From: Macrotrachela quadricornifera
Taxonomy: Eukaryota > Rotifera > Eurotatoria > Philodinida > Philodinidae
Assembly (NCBI GenBank): GCA_022393335.1
Contig: JAJEKB010000412.1
Coordinates: 1 to 64,000 of the forward strand
DNA: 64,000 nucleotides
Direction of reading: 5' to 3'
Under the pieces are notes generated by a model that ran no database searches, was not told the origin of the DNA, and saw only the letters and a list, made by a program, of their open reading frames with translations. Shown in pieces: positions 51,314 to 63,468 of the stretch; positions within the stretch are counted from its first letter, which is position 1, and every line of letters begins with the position of its first letter. The position numbers and the translations under genes are program-made.

Positions 51314-54300
51314 TGCTTCTACTGTTTAGGTTAGGTTGTTCTTAATGTGTTTGTATGATGTTAGGATGCAAAAAAGAACGACGATAGCAATAACTGCAGT
51401 AGTAGTAAGTAATAGTAGCAGAAACAGAAAAGAGAAAAAAAATCTAGAAGATATCAATCTGTTTAGCTATTCCGATGATGTTGGTATCAAACAAGGCAAT
51501 GAGAGAAAAAGAAGGAAGTAAGAAGAAAAAAAAAAGAGGTTATTTCTGTCTATGTATTATCCAATCGTGTCGTGTCTCATCTCATAGTATATTTTTTCTC
51601 CTTTTGCGGTAATGGTTCTAGTGTTAGTGATAATCATATTCAACGACGCGGCATAGGATATCAATAAGAAAAGAAGAAAGAAAAAAGAATGCAAGAAAGA
51701 AAAAGAAAGAAAGAATAAATTAAATTATCATTTATGATTAGAAGATTTACTGAATTTCGTCTTTTATTTAATGAATGAATTTAGATTATAAATTGGACTA
51801 GGTTTTTTTTTCTTTAAAAAGAAAACATAATGATTCATATATTTGTATTTTTATTTATTTCTTTTTTCGTACAGTTATTGTTGTTGTTGTCATTATCGTT
51901 ATATATAAAAACAAGAAACCTTGATAATATATTGTTGGCTGCTGTTTCTTGCTCTTTTCGCACTCGACAGCCTTCGACGATGTTATATTCATGATGATAT
52001 TGTCTCTCTTATAGAAGAAATATATGGGTACATAATAACAAAATTGTCCAGCTTGAGTTGTTGTTATGAGAAAAAAAAAGAGCACGAGAGATTTCTATGT
52101 ATACGTTTATGCTCGATAAATGTATTGTGATATAAGAAAAGAACAAGAAGATAGAATAGACTTGTTGATAGATTTTTTTCTAAAAAAGACAATTTCTATT
52201 TTGAAAACACATATTATCTATAATGATAGATTTAGAATTATCTTTTCTAACTACGAGATATTAATATATTTCAATCAATAATATCATATTCATCAAAGTA
52301 AACATCTTGTAAAATAAAATATTGATTTGCTATTAATCTACGATGCAAAAGTGTTTTAATGGTCGAAATCTTCAGCTATTGTTTTCCATTTAGGAATACT
52401 TGAGAGAGTAAATTTTATGTTTTATTACAAATTTCATATTAATTGTATTTTCGTTAGAATAAATCTAAGGAGGAAGAAAAATCAAACATTAGACACTTCT
52501 AAAAAAAAAGTTTTTGCAATCTCTTTCTAGCTTGAAAAATATGTTTCCCGACTATTTTCAAACAATATGATCGAAATTTCACAAAAACATAGCCTATCAA
52601 CAGTCTATCGATATTAGCATTGTTAAAATATTTTATGTCTATTATTGATATTTAGATCGAACAGATGTAAAAACCCAAGATCTCAGATCTTGTTTTTTAA
52701 GAACTATAGATCAGTAAGAATATCAATTACGATCTTCAAAGATTATATATGAATTCAATTTATTTTTTGCAGTATTAATCTCGAAAGATGTCAGATCATA
52801 GAAATTTAAGAGAAACACGTAATTTATGAAGTATTTTTTATTGCAACAAAGTGACCTAATAGTGGAAACAACCAAATTAACCAGTTTGTTTTTAGTAGAC
52901 GCAAGAATAACTTTCAATATATTATTGAAAAAAACATTCTTTAGATTTGTTCTAGGAAAATGTGACTGGTACAAAAGTCATAATTCAGATCTTATTCTTT
53001 TTAATGAAAACAAGGTATTATTCTCCAAGAGGTTCTTAAGCAGAAAACTACGACTGTCAATTTTGGCAATTATTCTTGTATCGTAGGCTACATTGTTTCA
53101 AAGCACACTTGATGAACCATCAAATGAAATCATACTCAATTTTTATATATGTGATATCTCTTCGTCCTTTCAAGAATGATACATCGGCCTGAAATGATAT
53201 GAAGTGAATAATTTGTAAAAGTCAAAAACTAACTCTTCAACGCTATATTTTCCTCTGAAAATTGTCAGTGTTTTTTTTCCTAAAAATATATTTCAAACCT
53301 CCTTTGTACGAGTTTGTTTTTATCTTCAATTTTTCGTTTTATGTTGTTGTTGTTTTTCTTTTTTATAATATGCAATCACCAAAAAAATTATCAGGATAGC
53401 TATGAACTACCACTTTTACATTTTGATTAGTACTAACATAAGAAAAGAAAATGTTTTCATTTTGATCAATAAACAACTTGAATATTTCTTTTATTTATTA
53501 GATAATAGTTACCATGTTCTCCTTTGGCTACTGTTAACGTAAGCTACACAATCTACGTTAGTTTTTGTAGAATTGTTTTCTTTATCAAATAGAATCTGAA
53601 GGTCATAAAGACCTGAATTCTTTGAATATCATAGATATGTATATTGATGTACAAAATAAAAAATAAACATAGTTGATTAGGCGAAAATTGATGAAGTCTC
53701 TTAAATAACGTATAGCACATGAAGAGGAACATAATTACAGAAATCTGCAAATATTAGTAACTTCATCGAGTACTTAATTTGAAGAAAATCTACTGTTTTT
53801 TTCTGACGATTCGACTATTGATCGATTGATATATCAAAAACACAACTGACTAGGTACAGTTCACTCGCTTGCATTTTTTATATGGAAAATAAAGGACAGG
53901 AGGCCTTCATTTTGCATCGTTGCTGGAATAATATAGGAAACTACTAAGTGAGACTTCCTATCATATAAGTTAAACGTCGAAACAGTATGACTATCACTTG
54001 CGTATGTCTTCTTATAAGATGTACATATGTGAATTTTTGACACAAAGAACTGACTATTTCAATTATTTACGACAGTACATGAATGCTACGATACATTTAT
54101 TTAAACTTTTGAACGGATGCAAATCTTCACTCCATCTGGAAATATTAGAGTCATCATATTAGAATTTTATAATTTTTGCTAATTTCTTTTTGTGAAAAAT
54201 GGAAAAATATCGATGTTAATCCATTAATGTCTTTTGTCTGTTCGCGTGCTTCATTCATATACTAAGAGATTGGATTATGTAATTACAAGAAAGATAACAC

Positions 54301-57265
54301 ATACATATATATAGTAAATATACATATCATTGATTATAAGCGAATTGTCTTAAACTTAGTACAAATACGAACAAAACACAGAGACAATCAAAAAAAGTGA
54401 AATTAATTGTCTAAATCAATCAAACCGTTAGAATTTAAAAAACATTTAGATTTCATATGACAAAATTTTGAAATAAGTACTTTGGGTTTCCAAAACGAAA
54501 AGCTTTTGCATAAACAGCTTGAAATGCGAATTTCTTGCTCAAAAACGATTGTATATTAGTTAAGAAGCCATATTTATGAAATAAAAATTTTTTCATAAGA
54601 ATATTTTTATTGCAATATGCCTAAGAATGAGTGGCAAACAACAGAAAGGAAAAATGTTGAAAACAAGATTACCAGGCGAAGATGAACATGTAAAATTGAA
54701 AATGAGGATATAAAAGATTTATACTGCAATATATTATTGTTTTCAGCATTTCTATCCACCTACATCTGTATTATTTTTTGTTTTCGATATTTTTTCCTTT
54801 ATGTCTTTTTACATCATACGATGTCTGACGGTCTTCTGCCCATATTGTTTCGAGAAATTTCTTTTTGGGAAAATATTTATGGCATGACATCATTTAGTGC
54901 AGTTCAATACATTAATGCCAAATATTGTTTCAATTTTTCTTTAAAGTATAATATGGATGCATAAAATCGAATATACGAGAAGAGTTCTCAGATTTCTAAA
55001 AACTCACAAAAATAGCATAGAGAAGACTTCATGAGTTAATATTATAACCATAATTAGAATCGATACATAGGAACATCTGATAAAAATCTATGCTGCGTAT
55101 GTTTGAATAAACGGTAAGATTCCGAAAAAAAATATGTTTGTATACGTCACTAGATCCTTTCTTGGAACTCGAACCGATCTAGGACCGCAATCAACAGAAG
55201 TTACTATCATATATCTGTAATGAAGAGTGATTATACTGGAAAGCAGGGTAAATAACCTACAGAGTGAAAATGAAAGTGAAGTATAACAAGTAGTTTATGC
55301 TTGACAGTAGAAAAGAAAATGAAAAAGGCAATAAATCATGTGTATACTAAATCATAATTCATTAATAAAGGAATAATTGAGATGTTCTAGTGATTTATAT
55401 TAAATACAAAGTAAACGAAAAATCTATCGATCATCGAAAGGAAAAAATTCCCTCTATCTTGATGAACCAGAGGCCAATCGATTGAACTCGTCGAATTGCA
55501 TCGAATAAACGAAGTTTTATAAACGGTTCAAATCATGGAGGACATATCGAAGTAAAAACTTCGATCGACGGGCTTTTTATGAAGAAAAAGATCAATGCCT
55601 TTTGCTTCATCTGTATCAATTAATTTTCATTAAAAAGTCTAAATTCAACAAGGAAAGTTAGTTTTGAAAAAAATGTGAATCAGCTTGTAACTTTCCTTAC
55701 ATGAATAGTATGAGAGTTGCTTTGATGTGGCGTAATGCATATAAAGGACAATATAAAAGTTTGATCGTGGTGTTCAACGTCTATTTAGCTTAATCAAAAT
55801 TCAAACGTATTTTTTTTACTGATTGAAATGCGAATATTTGATTATTTCACAGTCATTGATTATGAATATACATATATCAGGAATAGTGTTGTACAAAGTT
55901 GGTTATTTTTGAAATCGATAGTATGAATTTTTTTGGATTGGTATCAAGGACTTCGATATCGATTCGAATCCGTTCATGCTTAACTACAAGAATTTTTGTC
56001 ATTAGTATTCTTAAAATAATAGAATGAATCGACGAACGCAAGTACGCACTAACCACACATAATAAATCTAAGAATATTTAGATCTTAACTATAATTAAAT
56101 CTTATATTTCCAATCTAGTCAGATAGAATAATATTGATATTAGTCAAAGCTAACTGCCAGTCATATCAATCGTGTAAAACAAACATTAAAACACTGCTTA
56201 GCTAAGAATATTTAAAATTTACTCAAAATTAATGTTTACTTGGAGTATAATTATGCCAAATATTAACTTGTGCCTGCATTAGTGATTGTTTCTTTATTTA
56301 TTTCGTGTATTTGTACATTATGATAGATTATTATTCATTCGCATACCTTCATTAGTTTCTATTACTATTTTATGATAATTATATACTAATTATTTTTATT
56401 TCTGATTTACACTTATAATATCATCACATGACACGACTTCATACATCGTTTTCTACTAGCTCATCAAAATTATTCGCAATATTCTTACTAAGAAAAATCA
56501 GTTTTATTAATTACTAATGTCTTTTTTCAATATTTTCTTGTTAGTTCAATACTTCATTAAATCAACAGATGCTTTACATAATCATGTTATATTAGTATAC
56601 ATAACGTCCTTGACTTCTCATAATGATAATCTTTTGTTTTTATTCAATCAACAACATAATATTGTTATGTAAAAAAAAGACACAAACAGCAACAGACAAA
56701 CACTAATTAAATGACAGGCACGAACAGGCTAAGAAAGAATCATAGCTTGTCATGATCAGACGTGATCTACCTTTCATAAGTCTATGTGAATCTGTATTCC
56801 TTTTATATTATTCATTTTAAATGAAAATCCCTCCTAAATAATATTCCTTTTAAATCAATTTAAATTATACGTATCGTTTTTCTTCTATTAAACTATTTAA
56901 AACAATTCTGCAAATATTGTTTTAATATCAAGATCGCATATATATATATATATCTAGATATATATATATATAAATGTAAATAACAAATTAAATCGATATG
57001 TTTGTCCATGTAAATGTCACCTAATATATAGACTTATTTACAGACGAAAAAAAAAACAAAAGAAAAAATGAATCAAATGAACGATAATAACAAACACATG
57101 CACATATTGGAAGGATACAAAATAGAAAAGGAAGAAAAACTGTTTTGTTATTCGGTGATAATATAAGCGCAGAGTATTTTGTTACACAAGACAAAAAAGC
57201 ATAAAACTGATAGAAAGAACTAAAAAAAAAAAAAAAAAGAAATTTGCACCACGCCAATTCACAAA
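51314..57265. other. Long AT-rich intergenic region
   Basis: Nearly 6 kb without a supportable gene. A purine-rich patch (51640-51720) lies near the light-chain start. A GTTGTTGTTGTTTTTC tract lies at about 53343-53360. A perfect hairpin, ATCGAAGT-aaaa-ACTTCGAT, is at about 55546-55566. A TA microsatellite with a central TCTAGA palindrome lies at about 56938-56972. Open frames such as 52826-53086 and 54737-54964 are AT-driven and show no domain. Confidence 0.5.
56938..56974. repeat. TA microsatellite with central TCTAGA palindrome
   Basis: (TA)n on both sides of ATCTAGAT forms a fully self-complementary stretch of about 36 bases. Confidence 0.75.
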
Positions 57266-60200
57266 TTATGCATCAAGATCATTAGCTTGACTACAACGTC
57301 TGTATCCAAATTGTTCTCCATATCTTTTTTCTTTAACATCTTCAACACGTGATCGAAATTCATTAATAACTCGGAACTAAAAAGAAATTCTTTATCAGAA
57401 AGAAAAAAAGAAATAAAATAAAACAAACCTCAGAATTAAGTCGATCAACACTTTTTCGAAGCATAAATCTAGCAAATGTTGGTGGAGGTTCAAGAACCAT
57501 TGTTGCATTAGTTATATGACCAATTGTAGAAAATTTACGATATGGTTTATGTTCTTGACCTTGTTCAATATCATTTTCATCCCTTTCTGGTATTTCTTCT
57601 TCGTCTGATTTAGTAACAGTTTTTCGACGTTTACCTTCTTCTTCTGTTTCGTTTTTCTTTTTTCTTTTATATAAACATGGACAACAAACACGATATAAAG
57701 CTGAAAAACATTTAGCAAATGGTTCTACTTTAATGAATATAAGAATCTAAATAATTAAAAATATTTTATAAAAAAAACAAAATAAATTAATATAATAGAT
57801 AATCTGATACTAAACCTGTTGCCATATAAGTGATCCAACACCAAAAAGTAAACTCCATAACCATTGTATTATATTTAATCGATAACAACTAAAAACTTTA
57901 TCACCAAAAGTAACAATTAAAATCTAAAATTTAAAATAAAAAAAAATCCATTTTATTATTAATATTAATATTTTTCTTTATTCTATTTCTTTAATTCTTA
58001 CTTGTGCACCAAAACAAAATAACCAAATACCATAGAATAATGGATTTCGAAATATTCCAGCAAAAACATTTCTTTCACCATGTAATTTTCTTGAATTTAT
58101 TTCATTAAATAAAGTCATTAATACAAATGCATTAAATACCATTGTAAATTGTGCACTTAATTCTCTTCCAGCATGTGTATTTTCTTGAATTTTTTGAACA
58201 GTTGATTCAACATCTAAGAAATATTGTCCAGCATAAAGTATAACAAACATAATAATCAATTGATAAATTGCTTGACCAATAATATTACGCAACATTAATG
58301 GTGATATTATTGATTTTGTACGACCATATGGTTTTCGATCTAATAATGCTTCTGTTGGTGGTTCAGTAGCAAGTGCTAAAGATGCTAATGTATCCATAAC
58401 AAGATTAACCCAGAGCATTTGTACAGCACGTAACGGTACAGTCTAGATAAAAAAAAATGAGATCTTTTTTTTTCTATGTAATATAGTTAGAAAAATCGAT
58501 CATACACTTATAGCTGCAGCTGAAACAACGGAAAGAACACCAGCTGAAAGATTAGCCGTAAGTTGAAATTGAAGAAATTTAGCAATACAATCATAAACAT
58601 TTCGTCCCCACATCATTGCTTTAACAATTGATGAAAAATTATCATCTGTTAAAATAATATCTGATGCACCTTTAGCAACATCTGTTCCTTGAATACCCTA
58701 AATGATATATCAATAAATTAAATTTAAATTTTCTTTTAAAATATCCATTATCGATTGGAAACATATTCATTTGATAAATTTAAAAAATAAATACGTTTAA
58801 AATAATATTAACAGTTTCTCGTCACTTAAGAACATTGATCATTTCTCAACTCAAAATTTTCAGTTTTTTTTTAGTTAGTATATAAAATGTGTTTACTAAG
58901 CTTTACTTCGCATAATCAATATCATATTCAATCTATGTCGTTGTCTATTATATACAAGAATTTGATGCTGTTATCGTTCTTCTTATAAGGTTGCAAATTA
59001 CTTAATATTTTGGAAATAAATTTGAGTTGTAATAGCAGTTAGAATCTTAGACTAAAGTAAAAGCATTTTTCATAGAATTATTAATAGAAACACGGCTCAC
59101 AAAACTGTGATGGAAAACAGTAAATCAAGGTCAATCGACTGACAAAAGATAAAGTTACAAGTCAAATGCTATTCTGAAGTTACCTGGCCTTACTGTTAAA
59201 TCGGTTTTTATGTTGAATTCAACACTTATTTTCAAATTTTTAGGTTCTTAGAGTTGCAATCGAGGCTTAAAGGTAAGCAATTCTTTTGAGTGTCTGTCAG
59301 CTTTCTAATGCAATTGGTGCCGAATATGAGAAAAGCAAAGAAGTCGAAAATAAGTGTTGAGTTCAACACTAAGAGTAAGACCAGCCGAGTTCAAAATAAT
59401 ATTTGACTTGTTACTTCATCTTCTATTAATCAACCAATTTTGAATTGCTATTTGTAATCATAGTTTTGCAGAAAAACCTTGAATACCTCAGTAAAAAGAA
59501 GAAATTACTTGTTGTCAGAACTTCTCAATATTTTGCTTCTCAAATATGAAAGTAATAATATTCTTTGAAAAGAAAAAAGTATGTGTTCTAATTTTAGTCT
59601 ACTTGCTATGAAAAAAAAATTAAGAATAAGATTTGAATACATGCAGAAGGGATAAATTCAAGTTATTTTTGGCTCTTGTGCTCTCGGAATCTTGTATAAG
59701 AGAATATTACAGGGTTCTGAATCTATGACAATTTTTGTTCCATTATTCGAGATCTGCCTATCCTTAAGGTTTTGAAATGTTTGGCCTAGCTGCTTTCTAA
59801 CAACTTTCGAAAGAGATAGAAATGCTCTTAATTAAATCGATTTGGACAAAACTAACAATGGATGATGGCGCATTGACAGTTAAAGAGATTGACCATGTTC
59901 GGCTTAAATGATAGCTCTAACCTCCAAACTAACAAATTTAAAATATTATGTACCTATAGCGTATCTAAAGCAAGTTACTTAAATTTTACTAATTTGTTTT
60001 CTAATAATGTAATCACGTCTTTTTTTTCCTCCGGTAATTTTTCATCATCAACATAATCACTTTAGCAGTATAATTGAACTCAATAATAAGACTTTTCCAA
60101 AAACGCTTATCATTTCTCGAATATTTATTCTATTTTTTTTTTAATTAAAAATTACAACATCTTGTATATCTTTCTTTTTAATCCTTTTAAAATATCGATT

Positions 60201-63200
60201 AGTTTAATCATAGAAATATTATGTCAAACATCTTTACATCTCTTTTTTTTTAAAATTCATCATAAGAATATTTTTTATGAAATTTCTGTAGAGAATTCGA
60301 TAGTAGAGATAAAATGAAAATTTTATTATCTTTTTTTTTATTACCATAGCAAATCCAACATCAGCACGTTTTAGTGCTGGACCATCATTTGTTCCATCAC
60401 CAGTAACAGCAACGACTTCTCGATGTTGGGTTGCTTGACTTTCTATAATGCCATTTACTAGAATGTATTTATCTTTTGGTGATGAACGTGCTAAAACACG
60501 TAATTTTGGCCAAATTTCATCAATCTTCTTTTGTGACAACTATATAAAATAAAAACAAAAAAAAAAAAGAAAATCTCATAAAATTTTCTTATTCTTTTCT
60601 GACTTTTCCTGATGAATCACGAATGGCTTTATTAAATTCTTTTCCTTCTAATATAAGAGAATCATCTCCTGATTTAATTATACCACATTTTTTTGCAATA
60701 GAAGTGGCTGTCGTTTTATTATCACCTGTTACCATTCGAACAACAACACCTGCTTTTCCACATTGTTCAATAGCTTTAGCTACCTAATTAAATTGTTTCA
60801 TATATTTAAAAAAAAAATTATTAATATAATTAAATAAATTTACTTCATCACGAATAGGATCTTCAATTCCAACAATAGCAATACATGTTAAATCTTTTAT
60901 TATTTTATCTTCATCATCCCAATTTTGTTCTTTTTTACCAAGATCTTTATAAGCAATACAAATTGTTCTTAAACCATTACCAGCCATCTTTTCAATAATA
61001 TCATGTATTATTTGATTTTTTTCATCTTCACCTATATCTTTTGATTCATTATCTTCACCAATAATTGAGGTACATCTTTAAGTCAAAAAAAAACAAACTT
61101 ATTTCTTTGATTAATTTTCTTTTTTACCTTGCGAGAACCATTTCTGGTGCACCTTTTGTATAAAGTCGATAACCTTTATCACGTTCAATTATTGTACTCA
61201 TCATTTTACGTGCAGAATTAAATGTATATACTTTAACTAAATTATCTTCAGGAATTTCTTCACGAACTTCATCATATGATCCACCCCATTTAAGTATTAA
61301 ATCAAGTAGAGAACATTCAGTTTTATTACCTATTTGTTTTGGTAAACCACTGTCATCTTTTGATTTCTAAAAACAATATTTAATAATTTATTTTTGAAAA
61401 GAATTTATTTTTAACCTCAATTTTTGATGTGTAATTTGTATTAACAGTAATTGCTTCAAAAAGAAGTGATAAGACATCTTTATCAATTTCTTCTTTTTTT
61501 GGTACTTTTTCATGATATTTTTCTAATACAAAAAAAAAGAAAAATATATATATCAATAAATAATAGGAAATAAAAAAATTTAAAAAGAAACGGACTCAAT
61601 CAATATGAAATAGACTATAACCACAAATACTGACCTACCAGTAATATAACATTGTACAACTGTCATTCGATTAGTTGTTAATGTTCCTGTTTTATCTGAA
61701 CATATTGTTGTTGCATTACCCATTGTTTCACAAGCATATAAATGTCGAACAAGATTATTATCTGTCATCATTTTCTATTTAAGACAAAATAAAATAATAA
61801 TCAAGTATGATAATTTCACTTATGTTTTATACTAACTCGAACAGCAAAGGCAAGAGCGAGTGTAACAGCCAGTGGTAAACCTATGTATAAAAATCTAATG
61901 CATTTATATATATATTAAATAAATAAATTAAACCTTCTGGTACTGAGACAACAACAACGGTAATAGCTTGAATTAGAAATGAAATGAAATAACTAACATC
62001 ACTTGCTTGTGCTTTCTTTTTTTTAATAACATAATTTGTTATACAGAAACGAATAATTAAACAAATTAATGTTAAAGCAGCAGCAGCCATACCAATATAA
62101 CCAATCANNNNNNNNNNTTTTTTTTGTTTTCTTCTTTTGTTCATCATCGCTACTTTCATTTGAACTGGATTTCTTCTTTTTTTTTTCATCAATAGTTTGA
62201 ATTTTTGTAGATTTTTTTTTTGGTTCTTCAGTTTTCTTTGACTTCTTCTTGTCTTGTTCATCATCATCGGATTCTTCCTTTTGTTGCTCATCATCAGTTT
62301 GAGTTTTTGTAGATTTCAATTTTGCTTCTTTGGGTTTTTTTGATTTCTTGTCTTGTTCATCATCACTGGATTCTTTCTTTGGTTTTTCATCAGTAGTTCG
62401 AATTTTTGTAGATTTCTTCTTCTGTTCTTCGATTTTTTTTGGTTTATCATCTTGTTCATCATCGCTGCTTTCTTCTGAACTAGATTTCTGCTTTTGTTTT
62501 TCATCAGTAAATCGAGTTTTTGTAGATTTCTTCTTTTGTTCATCATTTTGATTTTCGCTTTTTTTCGATTTCTTTTCAATTTCATTAATACTACTTTCAC
62601 TGGAACTAGACTTTTTCTTTTGTTTGTTATCATTATTTTCTTTTTTTGTTGATTTTATTTCTTGTTCATCATCATTTGCTTGTTTCAATGGTGGTAATTT
62701 ATGAACACGTGGATGTTTTGATGATGCTTGTTTAGTTTCATTTTCTACATGTATAGATTGATTATTATACTCTTTTTCATCAGGTTTTGATGTATCAGGA
62801 GAAACTTTTGTTGATGATAATGGTTTATGTTTTTTTTCTTTTTTCTTATCATCTTTTTCATTTTCCTGTTTGTCTTGTTTTTTATCTTTTTTCTTCTTTT
62901 TTGAATCCTCTTCATCATTAGATAGATCCATAAGTCTGCCAAAACAAGAATTAACACCAACGGCAATAACAAGCATTCGACCACTACCTTCCATAACTTG
63001 TGTATGAGAAAATACTCCAACATCTTCTTTTTTACTTTTTTTTATTAAATCTGTTTCTCCTATAAAAAGAAAATATTTTTAAATATTTAAATAATAAATT
63101 AAAATAAAATTATAAACCTGTTATAGAAGATTCATCGATTTGTAGATCACTTGATTGAACAATTAAACCATCAGCTTGCAAAACATCACCTAAAAATCGA

Positions 63201-63468
63201 GTTTTTTTTTTACAAAAAAAAAATATAAATTAATAATCTATCATTTTTTTACCATATTTAATAAAACATAGATCGCCAACAACAAGTTCTGCAATAGGAA
63301 TTTGTTGTACATGACCATCCCGTATAACTGATACTCGTTGATCTTTATCAATTTTATTTTCTAAACCACGAAATTGACGTTCTTTTCGCCAGTCATTAAG
63401 TGCAGTAACAAATACAACAACAAGAACAGCGACAAGAATAGCGACACCTTCAATCCATTCAAGATTTG
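57266..63468 (-). CDS. ATP2B: Plasma-membrane Ca2+-transporting P-type ATPase (PMCA), N-terminus off the window
   Basis: Exports cytosolic Ca2+ using ATP. Sixteen exons, 5' to 3': 63468-63253, 63189-63118, 63059-62118, 62107-61934, 61880-61837, 61774-61639, 61522-61416, 61366-61128, 61075-60844, 60783-60604, 60539-60345, 58697-58506, 58442-58002, 57923-57816, 57746-57429 and 57376-57266. Landmarks are [64 protein letters not shown] with the phosphorylated Asp, [48 protein letters not shown], and the M5-M10 helices ([20 protein letters not shown]). The loop before M3 is swollen by about 300 residues of Lys/Ser/Asp/Glu repeats that contain a 10-N gap; the reading frames on its two sides differ, so the gap length is a placeholder. 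The C-terminal tail aligns with the calmodulin-binding region but lacks its Trp. N-terminal exons must lie beyond position 64000. Confidence 0.95.
58698..60344 (-). other. Longest PMCA intron, 1,647 bp
   Basis: It lies between the exon ending DVGFAM and the exon starting [15 protein letters not shown]; other introns of this gene are about 50-100 bp. It contains the long imperfect inverted repeat at about 59090-59480. The rest is AT-rich without coding signal. Confidence 0.8.
59090..59480. mobile_element. Long imperfect inverted repeat (fold-back/MITE-like) in a PMCA intron
   Basis: The innermost arms are nearly perfect: TGTTGAATTCAACACTTATT plus TTC at 59211-59233 pairs with its reverse complement at 59346-59368 with one mismatch in 23. 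Complementarity continues outward with more mismatches. AAGATAAAGTTACAAGTCAA on the left (about 59147) matches AAGATGAAGTAACAAGTCAA from the reversed right arm (about 59425). Further out, CAAAACTGTGAT matches CAAAACTATGAT. Arms are about 135-145 bp and the loop about 110 bp. No target-site duplication was identified. Confidence 0.6.
62108..62117. other. Assembly gap (10 N)
   Basis: Ten N in the middle of the PMCA repeat loop. The upstream frame and the downstream transmembrane exon are out of register across it. They join in frame only if the true missing length is a multiple of three, so 10 is not the real length unless an intron boundary is hidden inside. Confidence 0.95.
62118..62640 (-). 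repeat. Tandem repeat of about 102-114 bp coding a Lys/Ser/Asp/Glu unit in PMCA
   Basis: On the plus strand TTTTTGTAGATTTC-like words recur near 62205, 62307, 62408 and 62522. They encode imperfect units such as [20 protein letters not shown] followed by DEQD, each 34-38 residues. The repeat abuts the assembly gap, so copy number is probably underestimated. Confidence 0.85.

Noticed and set aside
52723..53086. Opposite-strand overlapping frames of 83-86 codons
   Set aside because: Both are AT-rich, overlap each other and show no domain or splice context.
57021..57257. Phe-rich minus-strand frame just downstream of the PMCA stop codon
   Set aside because: It arises from an A-run (57222-57238) and A-rich 3' flank; the PMCA stop at 57266 precedes it.
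62316..62633. Lys/Arg/Met-rich frame overlapping the PMCA repeat loop
   Set aside because: It is an out-of-frame shadow of the tandem repeat; the true frame is continuous with [17 protein letters not shown].
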